This document shows, piece by piece, positions 42,786-52,409 of a stretch of DNA of 64,000 bases. The DNA comes from Arenibacter troitsensis. GTDB lineage: Bacteria; Bacteroidota; Bacteroidia; Flavobacteriales; Flavobacteriaceae. A program made the position numbers and the translations under genes. Numbering within the stretch: position 1 is the first letter of the stretch; each line of letters opens with the position of its first letter. The notes under the pieces were generated by a model. That model was not told where the DNA came from. It was given only the letters and a program-made list of their open reading frames with translations, and did not search any database. Where the stretch lies: positions 157,453-221,452 of the forward strand of contig NZ_FXAO01000004.1 of the NCBI RefSeq assembly GCF_900177645.1, given 5' to 3'.

Positions 42786-43793
42786 ATGATTTTAGTCACA
42801 GGAGGAACTGGTTTGGTAGGGGCGCACCTTCTTTTGCACTTGTTGCAGTCGGGTGCCGCGGTAAAAGCCATTCATAGAGAAACGAGCAACCTAAAGGAGG
42901 TTGAAAAGGTATTTGGGTATTATACGGACCAATCCCATGAACTGTTTCAAAAAATAAACTGGGTAAAGGCCGATCTTAACGACCTGCCAGCCTTGGAAAC
43001 TGCTTTTGAAAATGTGACACATGTTTATCATTGTGCGGCCTTAATTTCTTTTAACCCCAATGACTACGAACTATTGCGCACCGCAAACTATGAAGGCACC
43101 AAAAACATTGTAAATCTCTGTATTGCCAAGGGTGTACAAAAATTGTGCTATACCAGCTCCATAGGGGCCATAGGGAGAACAGTTGGCAACCAAGAGGCTA
43201 CCGAAGACACCGATTGGAACTCCCAACAAAGCAATGTATACGCCATGACCAAGATGGATGCCGAACTGGAAGTATGGAGGGGTGCCCAGGAAAACGTTCC
43301 TGCGGTTATTGTAAATCCCGGAGTTATCCTGGGCCCGGGATTCTGGGAAACGGGAACTGGCATTTTATTCAAAACCGCCTATAAGGCCCGTAAATATTAC
43401 CCCCCAGGAGGAACAGGTTTCGTCACTGTTAATGATGTGGTGCAGATAATGACCCAATTAATGCAGTCTTCCATAACCAATGAAAAGTATATTCTTGTGG
43501 CCCAAAATCTGACCTACAGAGAAATTCTACAAAAGATTACGGAGGCCTTCGGCAAACCAGGTCCCATCAAAGCAATTAAATTTTGGCAATTAGAGGTGTT
43601 TAGACGATTGGATTGGCTAAGGAACATTTTCTGGAACAGTGGAAGAAAGCTTACCAAAAACTCGATCGAATCCTTACGAAAGAACCAATTGTTCAATGCC
43701 GACAAAATACAAAAAGAACTAGGGCATTCCTTTGAAGCCTTGGATGGTGTAATTGAACTATCCTGCAAAAAGTTTATGGAAGAGAATCCTTAG
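42786..43793 (+). CDS. NAD-dependent epimerase/dehydratase (extended SDR)
   Basis: A 335-residue extended short-chain dehydrogenase/reductase. The cofactor loop is GGTGLVGAHLLLHL at residues 5-18. The catalytic pair is in NVYAMTKMDAE (Tyr near 155, Lys near 159), preceded by YTSSIGA. The closest type is the dihydroflavonol-reductase-like group of Bacteroidota. The substrate is unknown. Its end overlaps the convergent DUF4296 gene by 20 bases. The ATG directly follows a -7 box, so the transcript is probably leaderless. Confidence 0.8.
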   Translation: MILVTGGTGLVGAHLLLHLLQSGAAVKAIHRETSNLKEVEKVFGYYTDQSHELFQKINWVKADLNDLPALETAFENVTHVYHCAALISFNPNDYELLRTANYEGTKNIVNLCIAKGVQKLCYTSSIGAIGRTVGNQEATEDTDWNSQQSNVYAMTKMDAELEVWRGAQENVPAVIVNPGVILGPGFWETGTGILFKTAYKARKYYPPGGTGFVTVNDVVQIMTQLMQSSITNEKYILVAQNLTYREILQKITEAFGKPGPIKAIKFWQLEVFRRLDWLRNIFWNSGRKLTKNSIESLRKNQLFNADKIQKELGHSFEALDGVIELSCKKFMEENP

Positions 43794-44202
43794 TAGTTTC
43801 TGGTTTCTTTTTGAGGTCGGGATTCAACTTTTCTTTGGTCTCCATTAAAGAATCCTGCTTCTGCTTCCTTTCTACCTCAAAAAACTTTTCATCCTTCTCC
43901 AACCTATCTTTTACCTTGGTATATATGGCCTCGTATACAGTTGGCATAGAGGCGTAATAGGTATCACTTTTTACAAATTGAATACTGTCTATCCCATACT
44001 TGGTATAGATATACCCCATGGGTTCAATGTCATATTCATTTAAAATGCTTTCATTAATTATCTTCCCTGCATTTAATAGTGAAATGTCATATAGAATGGT
44101 GGCCATTTTATCCTCCGGAATAAGGTTTTCAGGTTTCACTACCACCTTTTCATTGCATGAAAACAACAGCCCTAGAAAAATGACAACTATATATCTATAC
44201 AT
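43774..44202 (-). CDS. DUF4296 lipoprotein
   Basis: A 142-residue lipoprotein with signal MYRYIVVIFLGLLFSC. The body has the DUF4296 pattern PENLIPEDKMATILYDISLLNAG near 23-45 and a repeated helical, charged tail rich in lysine and glutamate. Members of this family are restricted to Bacteroidota and are uncharacterised. Its start overlaps the stop of the dihydroorotase gene by one base, so they share a transcript. Confidence 0.75.
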   Translation of the reverse strand: MYRYIVVIFLGLLFSCNEKVVVKPENLIPEDKMATILYDISLLNAGKIINESILNEYDIEPMGYIYTKYGIDSIQFVKSDTYYASMPTVYEAIYTKVKDRLEKDEKFFEVERKQKQDSLMETKEKLNPDLKKKPETTKDSLP

Positions 44203-45542
44203 TACTCTCTATTAAAGGTTAATCTCATGGCCTTTCTCTCCTTAGAAAAATTGCCATTTTCATAGGCCAAGTGGCCATTAACAAAAGTATGGGTTATCCT
44301 GGATTTGAACGAATTTCCCTCAAAGGGGGACCACCCACATTTATAGGCGATATTTTCCTTGGTCACGGTCCAGGCATCATTAAGACCCAACACCACCAAA
44401 TCGGCATAAAATCCTTCCCGTATAAATCCCCGCTTTTTTATTTGGAACAATTTTGCCGGATTATGGCACATTTTCTCTACGATTTTCTCCAGGCTTATCT
44501 TTCCGCCATGATATTTCTCCAGCATTGCCGGCAAGGCATGCTGTACCAAAGGGCCTCCAGAGGGCGCGGAAGTGTACACATTGTTCTTTTCCTCTAACGT
44601 ATGGGGTGCATGGTCCGTGGCAATAACATCTATACGATCGTCCAATAAAGCCTGCCAAAGTTGGTCCCTATCGGCAGCCGTTTTAACGGCGGGATTCCAT
44701 TTAATCAAGGTGCCTTTGGTGTCGTAATCTTCTTCCGAAAACCAAAGGTGATGTATACAGACCTCTGCTGTAATTTTTTTATCCTCTAGTGGAATATCGT
44801 TCCTAAAAAGCGCTGTTTCCTTACCTGTAGATAGGTGAAAGACATGAAATCTTGCCCCGGTTTTCTTGGCCAGGGCAATGGCCCTTGAGGAAGAAAGATA
44901 ACAGGCTTCGGCACTCCTTATCAAAGGATGGTATTTTACGGGAATATCGTCGCCATATTGCTCCTTATATTTGGCAAAATTTGCCTTGATCGTAGACTCA
45001 TCCTCACAATGGGCGGAAATGACCATCTCCGTATTCCGAAATATTTTTTCAATTACCTCTTCATTGTCTACCAACATATTGCCCGTAGACGAACCTAAAA
45101 AGAGCTTAATACCGGAACAGGCATTCTTATCCAATTTTTTTATCTCTTCCAAATTATCATTGGTACCTCCAAACAAAAAAGAGTAATTGGCAAATGCGGA
45201 ATTTCTGGCCATTTCAAACTTTTCCTCCAAAGCTTCAATGGTAGTTGTTTGGGGATTGGTGTTGGGCTGTTCCATAAAGGAGGTTATTCCTCCAGCAACC
45301 GCTGCCCTACTTTCCGTGGCAATGGTCCCTTTATGCGTTAAACCAGGCTCCCTAAAATGAACTTGATCGTCTATGGCTCCCGGTATTACATATTTCCCTT
45401 CCAAATCAATGGTCTTGGAGACATTATCCGATGAAATTTGGCGCTCAATTTTAAGAATAATATCATCCTCCAGCAATATATCGGCAGGGAATATTTTGTT
45501 CTCATTAACGATTGTAGCGTTTTTTAAAAGTATTCTTCCCAT
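44202..45542 (-). CDS. pyrC: Dihydroorotase
   Basis: A 446-residue amidohydrolase. The early metal motif reads QVHFREPGLTHKG near 60-72 (first His replaced by Gln, a known variation), the carbamylated lysine region GIKLFLG near 143, then SAHCE and HVFHLST histidines, and the late ATDHAPHTLEEKN near 310-322. It closes carbamoyl aspartate to dihydroorotate in pyrimidine synthesis. Type I/II assignment against allantoinase-like members is likely but not absolute. It is followed one base later by the GT2 gene, both on the minus strand. Confidence 0.8.
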   Translation of the reverse strand: MGRILLKNATIVNENKIFPADILLEDDIILKIERQISSDNVSKTIDLEGKYVIPGAIDDQVHFREPGLTHKGTIATESRAAVAGGITSFMEQPNTNPQTTTIEALEEKFEMARNSAFANYSFLFGGTNDNLEEIKKLDKNACSGIKLFLGSSTGNMLVDNEEVIEKIFRNTEMVISAHCEDESTIKANFAKYKEQYGDDIPVKYHPLIRSAEACYLSSSRAIALAKKTGARFHVFHLSTGKETALFRNDIPLEDKKITAEVCIHHLWFSEEDYDTKGTLIKWNPAVKTAADRDQLWQALLDDRIDVIATDHAPHTLEEKNNVYTSAPSGGPLVQHALPAMLEKYHGGKISLEKIVEKMCHNPAKLFQIKKRGFIREGFYADLVVLGLNDAWTVTKENIAYKCGWSPFEGNSFKSRITHTFVNGHLAYENGNFSKERKAMRLTFNRE

Positions 45543-45543
45543 C

Positions 45544-46272
45544 TTAAAATTTCTTTTTGTGAAACAAACTGCGCAACTTCATTTGTAGTACCCCAAAAAC
45601 GGCTTCGTTAATAATGGAAGCACTCATTTTTGATTTTCCCCTTATTCTATCTGTAAAAATAATAGGCACCTCTTCCATCCTATAATTTTGAAGGTGGGCC
45701 CTAAACTTCATTTCGATTTGAAATGCATAGCCAATAAATTTAATGGAATCCAAATTGATGGTTTCCAGGACCTTTCTCCTATAACATACAAATCCGGCCG
45801 TAGGGTCGTGCACGCGTATTCCCGTAATCAACTTCACGTAAAATGAAGCCCCATAGGACAATAATATTCTATGCAAGGGCCAATTTACTACATTAATCCC
45901 CTTTTTGTAACGCGATCCCACAGCTACATCCGCACCATCAACACAGGCTTGCCGCAGCTTAATTAGATCTGGAGGCGCATGTGAAAAATCGGCATCCATC
46001 TCAAAAATAAATTCATATTTTCTTTCAATAGCCCATTTAAACCCATGGATATAGGCCGTTCCCAAACCAGATTTACCTCGTCTTTCCTCTAAAAATAACC
46101 TATTTGAATATCGTTCCCGCAAAGCCTTTACAGCTTCGGCCGTACCGTCGGGAGAATTATCATCAACTACTAGGATATGAAAATCCTGCTCCAAAGCAAA
46201 GACGGAATGAATTATAAGCTCAATGTTTTCAATTTCATTGAAGGTAGGAATAATGACCAAGCTATCCGCCAT
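45544..46272 (-). CDS. Polyprenol-phosphate mannosyl synthase (GT2)
   Basis: A 242-residue GT2 enzyme of the DPM1 family. It has IIPTFNEIENIE near 7-18, VVDDNSPDGTAEAV near 35-48, the metal-binding FEMDADFSHAP near 91-101 and a GSRYKKG near 119-125. It transfers a sugar, usually mannose, from GDP-mannose to a polyprenyl phosphate at the inner membrane. It may supply the donor used by GT-C enzymes such as that at 24942, which is a plausible but unproven link. A -7 box lies upstream at 46292-46299. Confidence 0.85.
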   Translation of the reverse strand: MADSLVIIPTFNEIENIELIIHSVFALEQDFHILVVDDNSPDGTAEAVKALRERYSNRLFLEERRGKSGLGTAYIHGFKWAIERKYEFIFEMDADFSHAPPDLIKLRQACVDGADVAVGSRYKKGINVVNWPLHRILLSYGASFYVKLITGIRVHDPTAGFVCYRRKVLETINLDSIKFIGYAFQIEMKFRAHLQNYRMEEVPIIFTDRIRGKSKMSASIINEAVFGVLQMKLRSLFHKKKF

Positions 46273-46849
46273 CTAGGTATTGCAATTTTAGCAAAAATAG
46301 TATTTTAAAAACTGTAGTGAAATATCAGGCGGGATTTATGATTTTTTTAATGATTTCATATGTTGGCGAATGTATTGTTTTGGCCCCTAATTTGGAGCGC
46401 TTAAAAACAACCTATAAAGACTACCGAGAAAAAATCCCCATCTCTACCATATTGAATTCTTAAAAATCGGAATGGGACACCCATACTTTGCCGTGACCAT
46501 TACCTAAAGCCTTTGCAAAAGGAAGGACACCAATACAGCCAATGGCTTTCCCTTAACGGAAATATAGCAGCATACAATTAGGTTTCTTATCTTTATCCAT
46601 GGTTTTGGTGATAAAAAAGCTTAGGTTTGGTCCGGTTCTTTTAATTAGGACTAAAAAATAAATATCACCCTATGTTTGGCCCAATGGATTTAATTGAATT
46701 GTTGGCCACACTAAAGAGAATGAAATACACGTTGTTAGCATTAGTAACACTCAAGCAACAGGCCCCAGACCTATATTAAAATAGGACAGGTATTTTTTTT
46801 AATGTTTATTTTTTTGGATGTATCGGGAGATTAAAACAAGACCGGATAA
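46273..46849. other. Gene-free stretch
   Basis: No convincing gene in 577 bases. It holds a -7 box (TATTTTTG, minus strand, 46292-46299) for the gene at 45544 and a 35-codon frame near 46672 without support. Base composition is like the core. No palindrome of note was seen. Confidence 0.5.
46292..46299 (-). promoter_or_regulatory. -7 box of the GT2/pyrC/DUF4296 operon
   Basis: TATTTTTG on the minus strand fits TAnnTTTG, 20 bases before the ATG of the GT2 gene. No TTG at the consensus spacing was found. The three genes (45544-46272, 44202-45542, 43774-44202) touch or overlap and probably share this promoter. Confidence 0.4.
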
Positions 46850-47515
46850 ATGGAAGCTATATTAAGAAATGAGTATAACGTAGACTGGATAACCATTATC
46901 CTATTTTCAAGCATCTTTTTTATGGTTCTTGCAAAAACCTCTTTTTACAGCCGTTTCTTAAATTATATAATCCTGCCTTTCAACAATAAATATATCTTCC
47001 TTTACCAAAAGAAGGACAAACTCTTTAATTGGTTCAGTATTTTTTTCAGTGTTTTCCAATTGCTTAATTTTTCCCTTTTCCTATATTTTGCATATATCAC
47101 TTTTGTCAAAATTCCAGATGGGCAACAGTTAATGACCTACGGCATCATTTTTATTTCGCTACTATTATTTTTTACCATTAAAATACTCCTACAATTGGGC
47201 AACGGATTTATATTTAATATCAATAAGATCATTTCCGAAATAATTTTCAAGAAACTCTCCTATCTCAATTATAGTGGTATTGTAATGCTATTTGCCAATC
47301 TTCTATTAAATTATGTTTTTAAGGAGTCAAAAGCAGTGATTTTTATAAGTCTTTTATTGGTATTCCTTATAAACGCCATTGGTTGGACAACAACATTGAG
47401 AAATCATCAAAAATTCATCGCCAGCAATTTTGTGTATTTTATTTTGTACCTTTGCGCTCTTGAAATAGCACCAATTATTATAGTTGGAAACTATCTAATA
47501 GATCGAAACCTATGA
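46850..47515 (+). CDS. DUF4271 membrane protein
   Basis: A 221-residue protein with six to seven hydrophobic helices. It matches the Bacteroidota DUF4271 family by its overall helix plan, the FNNKYIFLYQKKDKLFNWF loop near 44-62 and its position just before hemD. Function is unknown. Its last four bases overlap the start of hemD, so the two are cotranscribed. The ATG start at 46850 follows a T-rich stretch that lacks a clear Shine-Dalgarno, which is common in this group. Confidence 0.8.
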   Translation: MEAILRNEYNVDWITIILFSSIFFMVLAKTSFYSRFLNYIILPFNNKYIFLYQKKDKLFNWFSIFFSVFQLLNFSLFLYFAYITFVKIPDGQQLMTYGIIFISLLLFFTIKILLQLGNGFIFNINKIISEIIFKKLSYLNYSGIVMLFANLLLNYVFKESKAVIFISLLLVFLINAIGWTTTLRNHQKFIASNFVYFILYLCALEIAPIIIVGNYLIDRNL

Positions 47516-48258
47516 AAGTAAAAACGATTTTGGTTTCACAGCCAGAACCTAAGATGGAAAATTCCCCTTATTCCAAGCTTATTGATAAGGAGAAAATAAA
47601 GGTAGATTTTAGACCTTTTATCCACGTGGAAGGTGTTGATGCAAAAATGGTCCGACAACAAAAAATTGACCTTAAGAATTTCACCGCCATTATTCTTACG
47701 AGTAGGAATGCGGTAGATCATTTCTTTAGGATCGCGGAGGAAATGAGGTTTAAGGTTCCCGATACGATGAAATATTTTTGTCAGTCAGAGGCAGTAGCCT
47801 ACTATTTACAAAAGTACGTAGTATACCGCAAGCGTAAAATATATGTTGGGAAAATGAATTTTCCAGATTTAAATACCTTGTTCAAAAAATATAAGGACGA
47901 AAAATTCCTATTACCATCTTCTGACGTACTTAAACCAATTGTTCCAGAAACGCTTAACAGCTTGGGAATAGATTGGACCAGAGGTATTTTTTACAGAACG
48001 GTAATTAGTGATCTTTCGGATTTAAGGGATGTGTACTATGATGTATTGGTATTCTTTAGTCCGTCCGGAATAGAATCATTGTTAAAGAATTTCCCTGATT
48101 TTAAACAGAACGAGACCAGAATAGCGGTTTTTGGAAATTCAACGGTTAAAGCGGCCACGGAAGCAGGGTTAAGAATAGACATTCAGGCTCCTACACCGGA
48201 AACGCCTTCTATGACCATGGCTCTTCAGAGATACATAACTAGCGTAAACAAGAAATAG
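47512..48258 (+). CDS. hemD: Uroporphyrinogen-III synthase
   Basis: A 248-residue protein of the HemD fold (two alpha/beta domains connected by a two-stranded ladder). It has the ILTSRNAVDHFF segment near 62-73 and DVLVFFSPSGIESLL near 178-192, then IAVFGNSTVKAATEAG, the usual loop near the active site. It closes hydroxymethylbilane to uroporphyrinogen III for haem synthesis. It is translationally coupled to DUF4271. A strong terminator follows 35 bases later. Confidence 0.88.
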   Translation: MKVKTILVSQPEPKMENSPYSKLIDKEKIKVDFRPFIHVEGVDAKMVRQQKIDLKNFTAIILTSRNAVDHFFRIAEEMRFKVPDTMKYFCQSEAVAYYLQKYVVYRKRKIYVGKMNFPDLNTLFKKYKDEKFLLPSSDVLKPIVPETLNSLGIDWTRGIFYRTVISDLSDLRDVYYDVLVFFSPSGIESLLKNFPDFKQNETRIAVFGNSTVKAATEAGLRIDIQAPTPETPSMTMALQRYITSVNKK

Positions 48259-48292
48259 TTATTGCCGAAAAATTAATTTAGCATTACCTGAT

Positions 48293-48330
48293 AAAAGAAA
48301 ACCCCGAGGCAAGCCTCGGGGTTTTCTTTT
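48293..48330. terminator. Strong bidirectional terminator
   Basis: An 18-bp perfect stem (AAAAGAAAACCCCGAGGC with GCCTCGGGGTTTTCTTTT) around a two-base loop. It separates the convergent hemD and pckA genes; it overlaps the last two bases of pckA, so it must be closed by the RNA only after its stop. Confidence 0.92.
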
Positions 48331-49945
48331 AGAATGCATATCGTTGGGGCCCCCCACGCCTTATTTCCTCATTGGCATAGATCTCAAATTTCTTAAAGTT
48401 TTCTCGAAAGGCATTGGTCAATTTAAAGGCCGTTTTATAATAGGCTTCATCATTGTTCCATGTTGCCCGTGGACTTAACACACTTGTGGGGACTCCAGGG
48501 CATTCCCTAGGCTGCGCCACTCCAAAAACAGAGTGGATATGGTATTTATCATAGCTGTACAATCCCAATTCCCCACTTAAGGCCGCATGGATCATGGCTC
48601 TGGTATATTTTAATTTCATTCTGGTACCTACTCCATAAGGGCCACCGGTCCAACCCGTATTTACCAACCATACATTTACTCCGGCATCCAGCATTTTTTT
48701 ACTGAGCATCTCCGCATATTTGGTTGGGTGCAATGGCATAAACGGCGCTCCAAAACATGCCGAAAAGCTTGGCACAGGTTCTACCACCCCTGCCTCGGTA
48801 CCGGCTACCTTGGCCGTATATCCGGATATAAAATGATAGGCTGCCTGACTAGGGGTCAGTTTTGAAATTGGGGGCAATACCCCAAAGGCATCCGCAGTTA
48901 AAAAGAAAATATTCTTTGGGTTCTTTCCAATGGACGGTACCTGTATATTATCTATGTTATAAATGGGATAACTTACCCTAGTATTTTGGGTAATGGAGGT
49001 ATCCGCAAAATCTACCACCCCATTGGCATCCAGGACCACATTCTCCAGAAGCGCCCCTTTCTTGATGGCACCATAAATTTCAGGCTCGTTTTCTTCCGAA
49101 AGATGAATAACCTTGGCATAACAACCTCCCTCAAAATTAAACACGGTATTTTCTTTGGTCCAACCATGTTCATCGTCCCCGATCAATTTTCTATGTGGGT
49201 CTGCCGACAAGGTAGTCTTTCCCGTTCCAGAAAGGCCAAAAAAGATAGCCGTATCCCCATCTTCGCCAACATTTGCCGAACAATGCATGGGTAGGCAATT
49301 CTTAAATACGGGAAGTATGAAATTCAGTGCAGAAAATATTCCCTTTTTAATTTCCCCCGTATATCCCGTACCTCCTATCAAGGCAATTTTGCGGGTAAAA
49401 TTCAGGATGGCAAAATTATGCTGCCTTGTCCCATCTTCCTCTGCCTTTGCCATAAAACCGGGTGCATTGATCACGGTCCATTCCGGGTCAAAACCCACCA
49501 ACTCTTCTTCAGTGGGCCTTAAAAACATATTATAGGCAAACATATTGGACCAAGGGTATTCATTAATGACCCTGATGTTCATCTTGTAATCATCGTCTGC
49601 GCAAGCAAAACAATCCCTTACATAAAGTTCCTTTTCATTGAGATATTTGATGACCTTATTGTAAAGGGCATCAAACTTTTCGCTTTCAAAGGGTATATTC
49701 ACATTTCCCCACCAAACTTTATCGGCCGTAATATCATCCTTTACAATAAATCTGTCCATTGGTGACCTCCCGGTAAATTCACCGGTATTAATGGCCAAAG
49801 CTCCGGTAGACGAAGTTACTCCCATGCCCTTTTCCACAGTAATTTCATGAAGTTTGGACGGCGCCAATTGGTAATGGATTTTTTTACTGGTTATACCATA
49901 GGTCTCCAACGCAATCGATTTAGTTGAGGGTGTTAATGAATTCAT
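48329..49945 (-). CDS. pckA: Phosphoenolpyruvate carboxykinase (ATP)
   Basis: A 538-residue enzyme making phosphoenolpyruvate from oxaloacetate with ATP. The kinase-1a P-loop reads GLSGTGKTTLSADP near 238-251, and the metal and kinase-2 region GDDEHGW near 256-262. An RFIVKD and an GEFTGRSPMDRF segment near 51-62 belong to the oxaloacetate site. Length agrees with the ATP-dependent family. Single gene on the minus strand, ended by the terminator shared with hemD. Confidence 0.96.
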   Translation of the reverse strand: MNSLTPSTKSIALETYGITSKKIHYQLAPSKLHEITVEKGMGVTSSTGALAINTGEFTGRSPMDRFIVKDDITADKVWWGNVNIPFESEKFDALYNKVIKYLNEKELYVRDCFACADDDYKMNIRVINEYPWSNMFAYNMFLRPTEEELVGFDPEWTVINAPGFMAKAEEDGTRQHNFAILNFTRKIALIGGTGYTGEIKKGIFSALNFILPVFKNCLPMHCSANVGEDGDTAIFFGLSGTGKTTLSADPHRKLIGDDEHGWTKENTVFNFEGGCYAKVIHLSEENEPEIYGAIKKGALLENVVLDANGVVDFADTSITQNTRVSYPIYNIDNIQVPSIGKNPKNIFFLTADAFGVLPPISKLTPSQAAYHFISGYTAKVAGTEAGVVEPVPSFSACFGAPFMPLHPTKYAEMLSKKMLDAGVNVWLVNTGWTGGPYGVGTRMKLKYTRAMIHAALSGELGLYSYDKYHIHSVFGVAQPRECPGVPTSVLSPRATWNNDEAYYKTAFKLTNAFRENFKKFEIYANEEIRRGGPQRYAF

Positions 49946-49996
49946 GATAGTTGAGTTTAAATAGAAATATTTGAGTGCTCTATGAGCGTGTTGGTT

Positions 49997-50389
49997 TTAG
50001 TTTAATGCTTTTTGTTTAAGTACCCTAATACCCAGAAGTATCCAACCGGCCATCAAGAGAACACCTCCAAGGGGTGTTAATAGCGCCAATTTCTTAAAAT
50101 CGAAACTAGTCAATTCATTGATGGCCAAAAGGTAAATTGAAAAAGAAAAACATACCATTCCGACCACGATGAAATAATAAACCAACTTTTTTCGCTCGTT
50201 GACCAATATATTGCTCCCTCCCAAAATTAAAAGGAACAAAGCGTGGTACATCTGGTACCGCACTCCGGTTTCAAAGGTCTCAATGGCCTTGGCATCGACC
50301 ATTTTTTCCAAACCATGTGCACCAAAAGCTCCCAAAAGAACTGCCGTTAGACCGAAAAATATACCAGTGCCAAAAATTGTTTTGTTCAT
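49997..50389 (-). CDS. DUF423 small membrane protein
   Basis: A 130-residue protein with four transmembrane helices. It matches DUF423 by FGLTAVLLGAFGAHGLEK (near 12-29), YQMYHALFLLILG (near 46-58) and FSGTLYLL-type third segment, here FSFSIYLLAIN (near 82-92), followed by LTPLGGVLLMAGW. No function is known. It lies between pckA and the saccharopine dehydrogenase-like gene, with no operon partner. Confidence 0.85.
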   Translation of the reverse strand: MNKTIFGTGIFFGLTAVLLGAFGAHGLEKMVDAKAIETFETGVRYQMYHALFLLILGGSNILVNERKKLVYYFIVVGMVCFSFSIYLLAINELTSFDFKKLALLTPLGGVLLMAGWILLGIRVLKQKALN

Positions 50390-50466
50390 AACTTATTAAG
50401 GCTTATTTCTTACAAATATAACAATTTGATACCTTAGTATCCATGAAATAGAAAAGTAAAATACCC

Positions 50467-51840
50467 ATGCGTAGAAAAATTCTCGTTGTAGGCACCGGAA
50501 AATCCACTGCATATTTGTTGGATTATTTAATACAGAAAGCAGAGGTCGAAAATTTACATATTACTATTTGCGACTTAAATCCGGAAGTCCTTCCCGATAA
50601 AATAAAATTACATAAATCCTGTACGATTTTAAAATTGGATATTTTAAATGATAACGACAGAAGTAGGGCTATAGAACAATCGGATATTGTCATTTCCATG
50701 CTCCCTGCCCGTTTTCATATCAAGGTGGCAGTGGATTGTATTCAATTTACAAAACATTTGGTTACAGCCTCCTATATAAGCGATGACATCTTGGCCCTGG
50801 ACCACCAGGCCAAAGAAAAGGGCTTGGTTTTTATGAATGAAATTGGCCTGGATCCCGGAATAGATCACATGAGTGCCATGCAGGTCATAGATAATATCAG
50901 GGCACGTGGTGGCAAAATGATTCTGTTCGAATCTTTCACCGGTGGCTTGGTGGCTCCGGAAAGCGATAATAACCTGTGGAACTATAAATTTACCTGGAAT
51001 CCCAGAAATGTTGTATTGGCAGGTCAGGGCGGCGTAGCCAAATTTATTCAAGAAGGCACCTACAAATATATCCCCTACCACAAACTATTTAGAAGGACGG
51101 AATTTTTAGATGTAGAAGGTTACGGGAAATTTGAAGTGTACGCCAACAGGGACTCCCTAAAATACAGGGAAGCCTACGGACTGGAGAATGTACTTACCTT
51201 ATATAGGGGCACCATGAGAAGGGTTGGCTTTTCCAAAGCATGGAACATGTTCGTACAGTTGGGCATGACAGACGATAGCTATACCATTGAGAATTCTGAA
51301 GGAATGTCCTACCGCGAATTCGTAAACTTATTTCTTCCTTATTCGCCTACCAATACCGTAGAACTAAAACTGCGACATTACCTTAAAATAGACCAGGATG
51401 ATATTATGTGGGAAAAATTAATGGAATTGCACCTTTTTGATTCCGATAGAAAGATTGAACTAAAAAATGCCACTCCTGCACAAATTTTGCAAAGAATCTT
51501 GGAAGACAGTTGGACCTTGGCCAATACAGATAAGGATATGATTGTTATGTACCACAAATTTGGGTACGAACTTAATGGAAAAAAGGAACAAATAGATTCC
51601 AATACAGTAGTTATTGGCGAAGACCGGACCTATACTGCAATGGCCAAAACTGTTGGATTGCCAGTAGCCATGGCCACCTTATTGATATTAAACAAAAAGA
51701 TCACCACTCCAGGGGTGCAATTGCCCATAAGACGGGAAGTCTACGAGCCTATTTTAGAGCAACTTAAAAGCTATGGAATTCACTTTAAGGAATACCAGGT
51801 ACCCTACTTGGGTTATAATCCCGACTCTGTTGCTAGTTAA
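50467..51840 (+). CDS. Saccharopine dehydrogenase-family protein
   Basis: A 457-residue protein with an N-terminal Rossmann fold (VVGTGKSTAYLLDYL near 6-20, then ICDLNPE near 34-40) and the saccharopine dehydrogenase C-terminal domain. It resembles the lysine-degradation type (LYS9/LKR-SDH half), with GLDPGIDHMSAMQVIDNI near 133-150 as the family block. Expected to oxidise saccharopine to aminoadipate semialdehyde and glutamate. An Lrp/AsnC regulator follows 48 bases later, as expected for a lysine or alanine catabolic gene (inference). Confidence 0.85.
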   Translation: MRRKILVVGTGKSTAYLLDYLIQKAEVENLHITICDLNPEVLPDKIKLHKSCTILKLDILNDNDRSRAIEQSDIVISMLPARFHIKVAVDCIQFTKHLVTASYISDDILALDHQAKEKGLVFMNEIGLDPGIDHMSAMQVIDNIRARGGKMILFESFTGGLVAPESDNNLWNYKFTWNPRNVVLAGQGGVAKFIQEGTYKYIPYHKLFRRTEFLDVEGYGKFEVYANRDSLKYREAYGLENVLTLYRGTMRRVGFSKAWNMFVQLGMTDDSYTIENSEGMSYREFVNLFLPYSPTNTVELKLRHYLKIDQDDIMWEKLMELHLFDSDRKIELKNATPAQILQRILEDSWTLANTDKDMIVMYHKFGYELNGKKEQIDSNTVVIGEDRTYTAMAKTVGLPVAMATLLILNKKITTPGVQLPIRREVYEPILEQLKSYGIHFKEYQVPYLGYNPDSVAS

Positions 51841-51888
51841 GATGTAAAACCATTTTGGTATCTTTATATAGAAATTGAAGTAGAACCG

Positions 51889-52359
51889 ATGAAATCCAAT
51901 AACGAAAACCTTAAAATTGATGGTATCGACAAAAAGATACTACGATTTTTAATGGACGATGCTAGAAAGCCCGTTCTGGAAATTGCCAGAAATATAGGGA
52001 TTTCAGGTGCTGCCATTCATCAAAGGTTACGAAAATTGGAAGCTTCGGGCCTAATTGCAGGTTCTAAATTCATTATTAACCCCAAAGTTTTGGGGTACAC
52101 CACCATGGCCTACATTGGCATTTATTTGGACAAGGCTATGAGCAATCCTGTAGCCGTTAAGGAACTTGAAAAAATCCCAGAGGTATTGGAATGCCATTAT
52201 ACCACAGGAAACTGGTCCATTCTCATAAAAGTTCTTTGTAGGGACAACGAGCATCTTATGCACGTGCTTAACAAGAACATACAGCAGATAGAAGGAGTAT
52301 CCAGAACGGAGACCTTTATTTCTTTGGACCAACAAATAGACCGGCAAATAACAATATAA
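51889..52359 (+). CDS. Lrp/AsnC-family transcriptional regulator
   Basis: A 156-residue regulator with an N-terminal winged helix-turn-helix (DGIDKKILRFLMDDARKP near 11-28, then ISGAAIHQRLRKLEASGLI near 42-60) and the C-terminal AsnC_trans_reg/RAM domain (near 75-150) for amino acid binding and octamer formation. It lies between the saccharopine dehydrogenase gene and, on the other strand, genes including alanine dehydrogenase, a usual target of this family. It may regulate either one. Confidence 0.92.
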   Translation: MKSNNENLKIDGIDKKILRFLMDDARKPVLEIARNIGISGAAIHQRLRKLEASGLIAGSKFIINPKVLGYTTMAYIGIYLDKAMSNPVAVKELEKIPEVLECHYTTGNWSILIKVLCRDNEHLMHVLNKNIQQIEGVSRTETFISLDQQIDRQITI

Positions 52360-52390
52360 AAAAAGGGAAATCTTTTTGATCTCCCTTTTT
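52358..52390. terminator. Bidirectional terminator
   Basis: AAAAAAAGGGA (52358-52368) pairs with TCCCTTTTT (52382-52390) across a 13-base loop. It lies between the convergent Lrp and zinc peptidase genes, with the first A bases inside the Lrp stop codon. Confidence 0.75.
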
Positions 52391-52409
52391 ATTTGATTTG
52401 TCATAAGTC

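Noticed and set aside
46672-46779. A small open frame of 35 codons in the gene-free stretch
   Set aside because: No family likeness, no promoter or ribosome-binding site, and no sign of codon bias.
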